NCBI RefSeq assembly: GCF_043641665.1
Contig: NC_092192.1
Span: 3,304,658-3,368,657 of the forward strand
Length of the DNA: 64,000 bases
Direction: 5' to 3'
From: Enoplosus armatus
Lineage: Eukaryota; Chordata; Actinopteri; Centrarchiformes; Enoplosidae
Part shown: piece by piece, positions 12,432 through 23,433 of the stretch
Layout of the letters: each line of letters begins with the position of its first letter
Numbering within the stretch: the first letter of the stretch is position 1
Translations under genes and position numbers: made by a program
Notes under the pieces: model-generated
Told to the model about the DNA's origin: nothing
Database searches by the model: none
Seen by the model: only the letters and a program-made list of their open reading frames with translations

Positions 12432-12500
<69 letters not shown>
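12432..12500. repeat. (GT)n microsatellite, long
   Basis: Sixty-nine bases of uninterrupted GT, closing the cluster. Confidence 0.95.
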
Positions 12501-12501
<1 letters not shown>

Positions 12502-13632
12502 TGGGAATAAAAAGAGATGTAGAAAATAAAGAGGAAGTATTCTCCTAACTTCAGCCTGGAAGACGTAACGAGGCCGCAAAATGACATTCGACCTCATTCT
12601 GACAAACACTTAACTTGTATGAATCAAACAGCCGGTTTAATCGTTTCCTGTTTCAACCAACCAACAGCCAAACTGCTCTCGAGCAAGGCACTTCAGCTCG
12701 TACTGCTCAGTGGCCAAGACAGGTATGTTTTAAAGGGTTATTAGGATAGCAGACACGTCCTCTCCTGAGATATGAGCTGCTTTTTGTCTTTCCAAAACAC
12801 TGACGTAGGATCGTCCACCGACATTCTCTCACCTCAGAGAGCAAAGACCACCGAGTTCAGTGCGGCCTCATGCTGAGCTCACTCTGTCCACAATGTGGAC
12901 ATATTCTGCAGCGCTCTCGTCCTTGTGGGAGTTGCTATTGCACTCCGTGCGTCCAGATTTGTCTGTGAATGTACAGCGGAAAACCAGGCGAAAACACATC
13001 CTGTTGTACAGCGGGATCAGTCGATTCATCGTGCAGCCGATCGACAGAAAAATACCTTTCAAGTATTTTGATAATCAAATCAAGTCATTTTCTGGAATCT
13101 GCTGGTGGTCACGCAGACGAAGAGCCAATCAGCAGCAAGGAACAGCGTGCAGGGGAGTACTTTCTATTTTGTGTTTTAATGTGGCACTTAGTTAAGATAA
13201 TTCAGACAATCCTCTCTTGATGCTTCTTTGTGTTTTGATATTTGTATTTTCTTATGTAATGTTTGTGCTTTCACTCTTGGACTGCACACAAATAGTTTTC
13301 AAGACATTTCTATAACATTCATCATTAAAAGAGTTCTGAGTATTCGGAAAAATATACATCCTGTTTAAACCAAGGATGTAAAGCCGGAACAGGCAAACAG
13401 TCGTCTTGCCAGAGTTTCTGTTTGTTTACAGGGATGATGCGAATGAGTCCGAATAAAAGTGACAAAAGTGAATTTGAGTGAACAGATGTGGCATTAGGTT
13501 GGATATGAGGCGTTTAAGTATTTGTAGGCTCCCAGTGGAGCGAATACCAGGAGGATCTACTTCCTGGAGACTTTATCTTTGGACAGGAAACTCCACTCCC
13601 CTCTGTGCGAGGCAGCCACAGAGGTGTGGTCA

Positions 13633-13656
13633 ACACACACACACACACACACACAC
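13633..13656. repeat. (AC)n microsatellite
   Basis: Twenty-four bases of AC in a CA-rich stretch. Confidence 0.9.
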
Positions 13657-13859
13657 CCTCTGCTTAATGAGCCCTTACGCAACACTACTCCACCCAGCCC
13701 CCACCCTTTACTAACCCAAACCATGCCACAACACAACACACACACATACATACACACCAGACCCCTCCCCCATCTCCTCAAACCCTCGCGGCCTCATGTG
13801 AACACTCACAATTCTGCTTTTTCTCTGAAATATAAAGATGTTTTTAAAAATCAGGGGTT

Positions 13860-14050
13860 TGTTTTCTATCAGCAGGTAGACACTTTGTCAGTCTCTGCTC
13901 CCTCCACAACCAGCGCTTCAGCTTGATGTTACACTTTCTGAACATCATCAGGTCTTCTGTCAGCAAAATAAATGATCGACTGAGACGATCAATAAAAACG
14001 AACTGAGTCATTGGAAATATGGCAAATAACCTTCAACACAGCATATAAAT
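13860..14050 (+). repeat. left arm of inverted dispersed-repeat pair
   Basis: Shares TCAATAAAAACGAA, CTGAGTCATTGGAAATAT and CAAATAACCTTCAACACAGC with the reverse complement of 15181-15370. Shorter matches (TCAGCAGGTAGACA, TCAGTCTCTGC) extend the similarity leftwards with small indels. Confidence 0.75.
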
Positions 14051-15180
14051 GTTCTTCCTGTAATGTTTCTCTCTGGGTTTTTACATACGGTATTCTCACT
14101 GCGAGCGCTGGCATGAACAGAATATTCAGTTTTGAGACACAACATAGTGCATATAAAGTATTTAAATATTCAACAATCGAGGAATCAGAGAACAGTGGAC
14201 AATCATTTTAACAGCACTTCCAACATGACCTTTGGCACAGTCCGGGCAGGTATGACGCGACGTCTCTTTGAAATCATCAATGGTCTGATGTGGTCAGCAC
14301 AACATAAAAACAACAGAGGGGCATCAGCTGAACGGCTGATTTATCAATGGAAATGTGCATCACAGCAAAACTGGAATTATCTGTGAATTCAGTAAAATGT
14401 GTAAAAAGTTATATTTAAAAATTGGGTTCTTTCCTTGTTTTTGAACTTGCTGACCGCAGCTGAAAAAGCAAATCAAATCTAAATCAGTTGGAGACACGCT
14501 ACCTGTGAGACCTCGTATCAAAACAAATTGAAGCTGACCTGACCGTGTGACCTGGGTGCACAATTTCTGACTTAAAACCACGTTGGTAGCTACACAGATG
14601 CCATCTGTATGGATTTTCTACACAAGTGCTTTAGTTTGAGAATATCAGCGTAGGATGAAGAACAGCTGGTTTCCTGTCCTACATGTGACTTCCCTCTTAA
14701 CTTCACCTCCCATCTCCTCTCACCGCTAACAGAGCCAGTTCTGCCCATCCCACATTCTCACATACCATGCAAATCTAAGTCTGCACTCTGCGTCAGGTAG
14801 CTAGCTGACCAAACCTCCATCATTATTGCAGCTCCTTGGGAATTAAAATGTGAAATAGCTGAACCAAAATATATTCTTCATTCTGACCCTGAGAGCCTGC
14901 ATAATGATTTCCAGTGGCCTAGGAGGCGCTGGATGGCGAGAAATGTAGTGCACGGGCGGATGAATATACCTGAAATATTAACCTAAAATAGTTCCAGACT
15001 TGGTAAGATATTCTATATTTTATGAATCTGCAGGACATACTAAAACAACTCACAACATAAATATACAACTTTAAATATAAAAAAGTACCTTAAAGCGGAT
15101 CCTATCACTCCACAACATGTATGTTAAGGCATTAGCATCCAGCTCTGGAGGAAAAAATCTGTCTGTATAAAAATCTGTTT

Positions 15181-15370
15181 ATACGCTGTGTTGAAGGTTA
15201 TTTGCTATATTTCCAATGACTCAGTTATTCGTTTTTATTGATGGACTATTTTGCTGAATAGAAGACCTCATAATGTTCACAAAGTGTAGGTTGTCGGGGG
15301 TGTAAAAGCATGCAGAGACTGACCTATAATTTGACCCCACAAGAGCAAAACTGTCCACCTGCTGACAGAA
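15181..15370 (-). repeat. right arm of inverted dispersed-repeat pair
   Basis: Reverse complement of the 13860-14050 repeat, about 85-90% identical over the best 75 bases. It contains no ORF. It could be two copies of one transposon family or the arms of a fold-back element. Confidence 0.75.
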
Positions 15371-16618
15371 AATAATCAAATAGTTTTGACTTTGGTGTGT
15401 TTTCATCTCCCAAAAACCTGATGTACTCCATTAACCTTTGAATTGATTTTTTTTTGCAGTTTTTCTAAAAAAAAAAAACCAAAATGTAAAAATAATGTTA
15501 GCATGGTTAGCTTTCCTAATAAAGACCAAAGGGAACAGCTAGCCTCTGTGTGCATCTCCTTGCTGCTGGCTGTACGGAGCCAGCAGGGACAACAACATTA
15601 TGAAAAACAAAACAAAAGAAAACATTGAAGGCAACACAGAGGAGGACAAAATGGAAGGCAGTTATAAGCCTGCAGTGCAGCCTCTCCTTATCTGACCGTC
15701 CACACCCTCTCCACCTCTACCTTCCCTCCTATCTCTCTTCTCTCCATCTGCACTCTTTCCTCATCTGTCTCCTCGCCACCAAATTCTTTCTTTTTACACT
15801 TCCTCCCTTCATACCTCACCCATCCTCCCCTGCAGCCAACAACACCCTTCCCTCCTTCCTCCGTATGTTGGCTGGGTTGATGGCTGCTATAGCGTGCCTG
15901 TGACTCCGACAGGCCTCGCCTTTATCATTACTGCTCACGCCCTTTATTCTATACCGTCTTCTGTCAGCGATTATAACAGGGTGCCTGGACCTACCAATCA
16001 ACATGACACTAAAGCTAGAAATGTCAAAGGTGTAGCAACATGCCAACCTGTAAGCTCGCGCAAACACTCCCAGAGTATTTATTACTTATGATTACATTTA
16101 ATTAGCATTCAGAAAGTGTAGCCACCAATAGTCATTGTGTCCCTAATCAGGATGGGAAACTACAACCAGCCGGCAGACAAGCGCTCGTAAATAGGAGCTG
16201 TGACATGTAGGTCTCTTCTAATAGCCGGGAGGCCGGCCAGGTAGCCAAAATAATGTGGCCTTTTCCGGAAGACAACAGGCAGACGAAACAATCTTTACAC
16301 CTAATGATAGATCATTTAAATTCTATACCGTATAATACACGATTAAAATCAAAATATTCAAGACAGGGCAGTGGAACCTCCTATCATTATCAAACTAATA
16401 ATAATGACATCGACAGGTCTCTTAATTCAAGACAAACCCAAAACAACAACTAGACTTTAGTTAATGAATGTTTCCTGGTGCTGTTTAATGTTTGTTTACA
16501 TCAGTCATCATCAACACTGCAGGAAACAGGCCTAGATGTTCAAATATGACCCGTCATCAAAAACTAAATGTAGACAAACTCTTCAATAAAGTATTTATGT
16601 GGTAAGGTGCACTTACTG

Positions 16619-16670
16619 TTAAGTCGCTTGAGACAAAAGTGTGTGCCAAATAAATGCAATGCAACGTATT
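16619..16670 (+). mobile_element. SINE/LINE-like 3' tail fragment
   Basis: AAGTCGCTTGAGACAAAAGT followed by GTGTGCCAAATAAATGCAAT resembles the tail common in fish V-SINEs and related L2 elements (GTCGCTTTGGATAAAAGCG then TCTGC(C/T)AAATGAAT). No tRNA-like head was found upstream. Confidence 0.45.
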
Positions 16671-19600
16671 GAAAGAGGTCTGGGGATTTTTGGGCACTCT
16701 AAGGTTTCAGTTATCAAAGCAACATAAAACAACTAAAAACAGCTCCAGATCAGAGTCCAAAATGTTGACTAACACCATTATCTGGCATGAAACACAATAT
16801 GTTTATGTAGCGGGGAGGATTTAATAACTTCTTGTGCTATTAAGTGTTCATGTTATTTTGTCTCCTCTAAGTTGCCTCGTCTGGCCGTGATTTAAAGGCT
16901 TGGACTGCACATTTTGTCATGTTTATTTACACCATTCAAATCCTCTGAGACATGAATATCTGAGGTAATAAAAAAGTCATGTAAAAAAAGAGGAGTTGAC
17001 TGAAAGATACGGGCACTCCCCTGCTTTAGAAAACTCTGCTCTGTTTCAATCATAAGGAAAAAGATGCAGCTCTGCGCTCCAAATTAGCTGAATTTATTAG
17101 CAGACGGTCGGACCGAAATAGTTTTATCCTGAGAAATAAAACCGCTGGGGCATTAAGGTGACATAAAGAGTAACGCTAGCAGGAGTTTGGTTTCAAGAGG
17201 AGCTTTTCTCCTCAAAATGATTCACACAGTCTCTTGTCAGGGTGCCTCGGCGCCGCTGTGACCTCTGACCTGCTCACTATTTATTTCATGGAGCTTGCTC
17301 TACTGATACTCTCCCTGAAAGCCACTCAGGATTAAAACAAACAAAAGGTCAACTTCGCTGCTTGAAATGCAAAACCGCAAATGTCAACACGCAGTGAGAG
17401 CAATTAAGTAGTATTTGTTGGTAAAGTGTATTTTATGACTTTCTACGTCTTTTTATCCATCAGTCATTTCCAGCCTCCATCAGCACAACCTGCTCTTCCT
17501 GCTCCTTCACGTTCCTGACGTCACGTCGACATCCTGTCATCTTTATGTATCCAGAGAAGCCGAGTGCACAAGCTTTACCCTAACCCTCCTCACGTCACAT
17601 TCACACAGTTCCAGTCATTCATTCCTTCACTGCTGCTGGAGTTATAAGGGGTTAAATGCTTTGCTCAAAGGCTCTCCTGCTACTACTACTACCTTCTTAC
17701 TGGTCTGGGAACTGCTGAGCCTACTGTCAAAGGCCTACTGCATCATCGCTAACGCTACCACTGATGGATTAATCACTTATCAATCAAAAACTCAAACATC
17801 AACACAATCCAAACATTCTCTGGTTTTAGCTTCTCAAATGTGTTGAATTGAAATTTCTTGGCCAGACTAACAAAACTATTTGAAGACGTCACCCCGGGCT
17901 CTGTGGCTGGTATTTTCCATTCTTCTCTGACTCTTATAGACTAAACTATTGATTAATTAATGGAAAAATCACTGACATTTAACTGAAAGCTTTTCTTTCT
18001 TAATGTGAGGTTGTTCTTTCCTGGGAAAAAGAGAGTTTGGAAAAAGTAGCAGAGGAAGAAGACTTGGTTGATTCGCCTGCTGACTGCTTCACCAACTCAA
18101 ACTGCATCCAGAGATCATACATTACCACATTTCTACATTTCAAGAAAATAAAGCACCTGATGCTCCTGACCTTCATCACGACCATCACCAAACTCCTCCT
18201 GTGCCTCACATACACACCCTCCTCATCCTCCTGTACCGCTCACCCTCCATACATCTCTCCTGTCACTCCTCCAGTAATTTCACTCCATCCATCATCAGTT
18301 CATCCCTCGTTCTGTGCTCCGCCATGCATCCTCTGTCTTCACAGGAAATTACCTCTATCTAATATCCATTTCCAAAATGAAATTCCTGCAAATTCTTAAA
18401 AAGTTTGCGGTGATAATTTCAAACAATGACTGACTGTGAAATCGCTGCCCTGTCAGTGGGATGAATTTAAATAAATCAAATCTTTGAGGGCACCTTTAAA
18501 GCAAAGCACCCTCAAAATATGACAGCAGGACACAGGTAAAGTTCAAGGAGAGCAGCTTAGAAATAGTTTTGAGTTGATATGTAAGGTCCAATTCCACATA
18601 ATGACAGGTGGAGGCATCATTTCAGCTTTCAGTAGGCAGCTAAAATTTCATGTTTTCAATATTTTCAAAAAAGCTGTCAAATCAACATCTTTTCAAAGTC
18701 AAAATGCCGAAGCTCCTCGTGTGTTTTTTAAAAACGCCTTTGCCATGTTTGTCTGCCAGCAGGATTTTCGAAAACCAATTTCCATTCAATTTTGAAAACA
18801 GAAAAGGTGCGAAACAACTGATTACATTTCAGTTTGTTTGGTGATCTGAATCTGGGATTCTACCCAAAATGATTTTCAGCAGTAACTGAAAATTATAACA
18901 CTTTCAAAAACAAAGTCCGCGTATGAGACGGGGAAATAGAAACTCACTGTTGACCTTTCATAGCAGCCGGCTGTCACAGGTCACCTGTCACCTGGGAGTC
19001 ATTGTTCACAAAGAACACACATTGCTACTTAACCGCAGAACTACACCAGACCTTGTACAAATATATTTGCAGGAGATATCCACAAGTGGTTGCTGACATG
19101 TTCACACTGAATAATGAGCATTGTGGTGCAGGTGAAGAGATTTTTCTCTCTGGTCTCTCTGGTGAACAATCGTGTTCAAGTATTTCTGAGATTCCAAACA
19201 CATTAATCTGTTACTCAAACTGGACTTCCTGTATTGTCTTTCATCATCTCGCTGGTACCTGAAACAACACACGGCTACCCAGGCAGCTCCCTGCATAGGT
19301 TTTAACGCAGTTTGTTTGAAACACATAAAAAAGACTTGATTTTAAGACAATAGGTAGATAATAGTTTTAAAGGTTTAATAATAATAATCCGCGACAATCC
19401 CTCCTCACACAGGAAAACCATGTGTGCACAACTACAGCAAGTACGGCGCACTGTTTATATACTGACAGGAAGTCAGTATATAAACTGTAATACTTTTACT
19501 ACTTTGTTTTCTCTTCCAAATACGTTTGGTCACCCCGGAGGTTTGTGTACAACCTGTCTGATCGTCTGACCACTCCTGTTTCTCGCATTCAGTCGTGTTC

Positions 19601-20086
19601 CCAGATCTCAGCAGTTAGCTTGGTGAGTACTATGAAACTAAGACCCAGGTTGGAATGAACCAGAACAGAGGATTCGACGACTGAATGTTGGTGTGAAATG
19701 GAGGTCATGGCTGAATCACGTATGCCTCCCATGTTTGCTGTTCATTCCTGAAAATAAATAAAAACTACAAGATCGAAACTGGACTCCCTAAAGTTGGAAC
19801 CCTAAGAGAGGTGAGAGTCGTATCATTAGACAAATTAATACTCCGTTAATCGCCGACTCATTTGTAAATCTTCTTGATGCCAAGATAAGTCGGAGCATTA
19901 AAATGAAATCCTCCTCCGGTGTCTGTGATTTCAATCCTGCATGTGTTGAGTGCGAACTCGACGTGATCAAACACGTCTGATCGCGAGTCGGCGGCCACAC
20001 CTGCCCACACCCACCTGACTCTCATCCATCCATCTAATCAATCAACCAGCCAATCACCTCCATCCACCCCGCCTCCCCCTCCTCAC

Positions 20087-20440
20087 CGTGCACTCCATCT
20101 CCTCTGGCTCAGGTTTGATCTGTATGGAGGGCATGTCTGTCTCGCCCCCCTCCTCCTCCTCCTCCTTCGCTTCCTCCTTCTTCTTCACAGACTGTGTTGC
20201 CACTTCCTCTCGCTCCTCCTCGCCCGCTTCCTCCTCCTCCTCCTCCTGCGGCGGCCGAGGCCTGGTCGCCGGCTCCACCTCCTTCTCCTCCTCTTCCCGG
20301 GCTGCAGGCGGCGGCGGTGATGACGACGGCGGCGGCGGCGGTTGTTGTTGTTGTTGGGTCAGGGCGCTCTGCTTGGCCGGGCTCCTCTGCTTCTTCTGGG
20401 CGCCGGCGGCACTCTTCTTCTGCTTAGGAGTCGACTGGCA
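20087..20440 (-). CDS. klf8: probable klf8 5' coding exon, low-complexity K/Q/P/E-rich
   Basis: Minus-strand exon of exactly 118 codons between a strong acceptor (CTCCTCCTCAG|TGC) and donor ACG|GTGAGG, phase 0 at both ends, so it splices in frame to the exon at 2379-2648. Order of content: Lys-rich start (STPKQKKSAAGAQKKQRSP), a Gln5 run, Pro/Ser runs, long Glu runs, then DMPSIQIKPEPEEMECT. From memory, KLF12 has GMPAVRVKTE at the equivalent N-terminal place, which supports membership of the KLF3/8/12 group. Uncertain points are whether it is part of the main transcript, whether translation starts upstream or at the internal Met of DMPSIQ, and whether the Glu-rich frame is simply permitted by a GGA-repeat-like sequence. 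No upstream coding exon with a start codon was found. Confidence 0.55.
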
Positions 20441-20804
20441 CTGAGGAGGAGAAGAAGAAGAGACAGAAGGTGAGAGGAGGAAGGAGGATCTCTGACAAAT
20501 AGAGGAAGAAGAGAAAAAGGTAGGGAAAGAGAAGAAGGGGGCTGAGGAAGGGAAGAGAGGAGGTGATAGGGGGGTAGTTGAGGAGTAAAGTGTGTGCGGG
20601 GGGGGGGGGGACAGGTAGGAGAGGAAGCAAGACAGGAAATGGCATGCTAGAGTTTGGAGGAGAAAAAAAATGCATGACAACAAGCATTACCTCTGCTCTA
20701 AAAGCTGGCTAAAGGAAACCCCCCTCCTCAAAAACCTGCCAGAAGGAGGGGGGGGTAAAAAACACACTCAGACCCAGACTCTTTAAAAGAAGATAGAAAA
20801 TTAA

Positions 20805-20842
<38 letters not shown>

Positions 20843-21715
20843 GCAGAGAGACAAAGGCCTAATCCTGAGGCTGCCAGTGAGGGAATGAGAGCGCAAGAGA
20901 AATAACAGACACACAGAGAGAGAGGGAGGGAGGAGTAGCCGTGAACTGACCCCTCCCTCCCTTTCAGCGGCAGGCAGGCGGACACACCCTTTTCTGGAAG
21001 CCGAGCGAGAGACACACACAGAAAGAGAGAGAGAGGTGTGGGGAGTGCCGAGGCAGAGGGACTCGACACACACTCCTCTAGCAACACACACTTCTCTTCC
21101 TCTCTGTCTCCATTTTCTCTCCCCGTCCTCTTCCTCTCTCAGACATTCAAATGTACAACAACTCCATGTGAGAATAACCAGCTCTCCTACAAATAAAACT
21201 GCATGACAACTTATTAATAGTCGAGCGAACAGAACATCATCTACTTGAAGGTTTCCTCTGAATCCCAATTGGACGGAAATATTCAGTGAGGTGTAGCTCC
21301 GGTTATCATTTGAAATGTGTCAGTAACAACAGTATATGCGACACCCCGGTTTCTGTAAAACAACAATAACAAAACGACTACTTTCTCGGTACTTTCCTTT
21401 CAGGATTATACAATATGCAAGGCAACCAATACGAGAACTTTGTCTAAAATTGGTAAAATTATGATTTAAATGAGAAAAGACAAAGTTAAGAGCAAGATTT
21501 CATTTCAGTCAGGGTAGGGGTTCAGTAACCTGCCCTTATGAGGCTAATTAAGAATAAATAAGAAATTAACTTGTTATAAAAGGCCTCTTACATTTATCAG
21601 CTCTGTTTTTCCCTTAAAATCAATACTTAATAACATGTTAATATTGGCCATATTATATTAACAGTAGTACAATAATGGCGGAGGGGAAAATAGTCCCCAC
21701 ATTTGACGACTGACC

Positions 21716-21900
21716 GCAACTCACAATTACTTTTATAATTCATTAGTCTGTTGATTATTTTTATAATTACTTGTTTAGTTTATAAAATACAGAGAAAAAT
21801 GAGAGAAAAGCAGCAAATAATCACATTCAAGAAGCTGAAACCAGAAAAATTGATTTAAATGATTAATCAATTATAAAAATTGCTGTGATTTACAGCTCCA
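21716..21900 (+). mobile_element. MITE-like dispersed repeat copy (diverged)
   Basis: Contains AATTCATTAGTCTGTTGATT, GAGAAAAGCAGCAAATAATC, CATTCAAGAAGCTGAAACCA and an ATTAATCAATTATAAAA end with CAGCTCCA. This is the same family as 10743-11018, with an internal deletion. Confidence 0.6.
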
Positions 21901-23354
21901 GAATCTTTTTCATCATGCTGTAATTTCAGTCTTCAACCATATTACCATCAAAGGCAGTAAGACAATCAATTTAAACCGCGAGGTATGAAATCAAATTCAT
22001 ATTTCGCCGTCTTCTGTTTTTCTCTGTGCATGGACTGATCCAGCTTTCGTTGTCCCACTTGTGGGAAACCCACAGTTTGAACACTGCAGATCGACAATAG
22101 CGGAAGTTGTAAAAAAAGATGACTTCCCTTCAGATTCTGTCTTTATCGTCTTCCCCTTTGAGCTCAGTTGTTGCTGATGTGAATGCGGTTACAGCCGACG
22201 TTTCAGGGGAATTGTTTAGAGTTGTGGTTTTAAAAAGAAACCAGAATTTGTGAGATCTGCACGTCCACACATGAGCTGCATTTCTTTAAGTCTATGGGCC
22301 TTGAACGTGAACCTGACTCAAGTGGACACATCTTGTTGGTGTCTCCTGATGAAGGCAGTTGCGTGGTGGAACCTGCACACACTAAGGGACAATCACACTG
22401 ACGGATAGGAAGGTCCAGCATGGCTTAGTATTGATCATGTCATCCTGTGTGAGCGAGCTTTGAAGAGGAAGTGGTACTGAAATGACTTCACACCCTTTTT
22501 CTATCTTTCTCACAGTGCCACAGACGCTCCAATACACCAACCAGTCCTCTACTTCCTGTCTGCAGTAGCGACCCTGCTGCGCAACCCACCGCTTGTCGTG
22601 GGAAATGTAGAGCTTTGTACAGTCCATATGCCTCTAGGAAATAATATTACCCTACCCTAATACTAACCCTAACAGTCAAGCCCGGCGGCATCCAACTGAT
22701 AGTGTTTACATTACGAAAATGAACAGTGACACTGAAGTATTCATTGTAGTAGTTTGTCTCGGACTGGTCCAGGTGGATCAAACTACTACACACTGTTGGA
22801 TAGATTGACTTACAGCAATGCATCCCTCTTGTGAGCTTATCATTAGTTTTGCCTGTGAAATCTTTTATCTTCAAAGTAGCTACGCCCATCATATAGCTGT
22901 AGCAGAGGAAAAAGTATTATAATATTTACTTCTAGTACTAGTACAAGGTCACAGTAATAAAATGTTGATCTGTCTGCAGCTGTTTTGAACCACAGATTCG
23001 TTCCTGATTTCTAAGGTTTCACTGGCACACAGCTGTTGATTTATGAGCATGTTCTGTGGTTAAAATGCTGAAAATGTCACATTCAGTTCCACAGAACGGA
23101 GTCAGTTTATCCTGAATCCAGTCATGAAGACAACTCCAGGTCGTCCTAAACGTGACATAACCACTGGACTTTCCCACATTGATTCCATCAAGTGTTATTT
23201 ATTTGTTTTGTTTACTGTGTTTTGTTCTGGGACTGCAGGCAGAGACAGAGCCGTGGCAGGCTGCTGCAGGCCAACATGTGACCCGGCTACAGTGGATTCC
23301 ACAGTGAGGTGTGGCCTCAGCCAATCAGCCTGGGTGTGGCTGCAAGCACCCCTC

Positions 23355-23433
23355 CCACACACACACACACACAGAGGACACACACACACACACACACACA
23401 GAGGACACACACACACACAGAGAGGACACACAC
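23355..23433. repeat. (CA)n interrupted by GAGGA, compound minisatellite
   Basis: Three CA blocks separated by AGAGGA or AGAGAGGA, forming irregular repeats of about 20-30 bases. Confidence 0.85.

Larger units (their letters stand above)
2652..20086. other. large klf8 intron, repeat-rich
   Basis: About 17.4 kb without a supported gene. It holds a 110-base tandem duplication (4.65-4.87 kb), a purine-to-pyrimidine strand switch around an X-box-like motif (4.64-5.48 kb), and TG/CA pairs at 8.5 kb. It also holds a dense microsatellite cluster (11.57-12.50 kb), a MITE-like repeat (10.74-11.02 kb), an inverted pair of dispersed repeats (13.86-15.37 kb) and a SINE/LINE-like tail (16.6 kb). The rest is unremarkable AT-rich sequence. 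Confidence 0.5.

Noticed and set aside
11369..12609. Long open frames rich in Cys-Val or Thr-His, on both strands
   Set aside because: They are translations of (TG)n, (CA)n and (GA)n tracts. The same applies near 8.5, 23.3, 25.9, 28.7, 30.0, 37.4, 47.4, 59.1 and 63.3 kb.
20441..20683. N-terminal extension of the minus-strand frame through the klf8 exon acceptor
   Set aside because: It crosses a strong polypyrimidine-AG acceptor and is Ser/Pro/Leu-rich as expected from translating a pyrimidine tract.
20728..21268. Two overlapping minus-strand frames of 119 and 155 residues
   Set aside because: Low-complexity Leu/Ser translations of GA-rich sequence. A 5' UTR or alternative promoter is possible, but no donor or start could be supported.
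22648..22676. Interstitial telomere-like text (ACCCTAATACTAACCCTAA)
   Set aside because: Only two to three imperfect units; too short to call a telomeric repeat.
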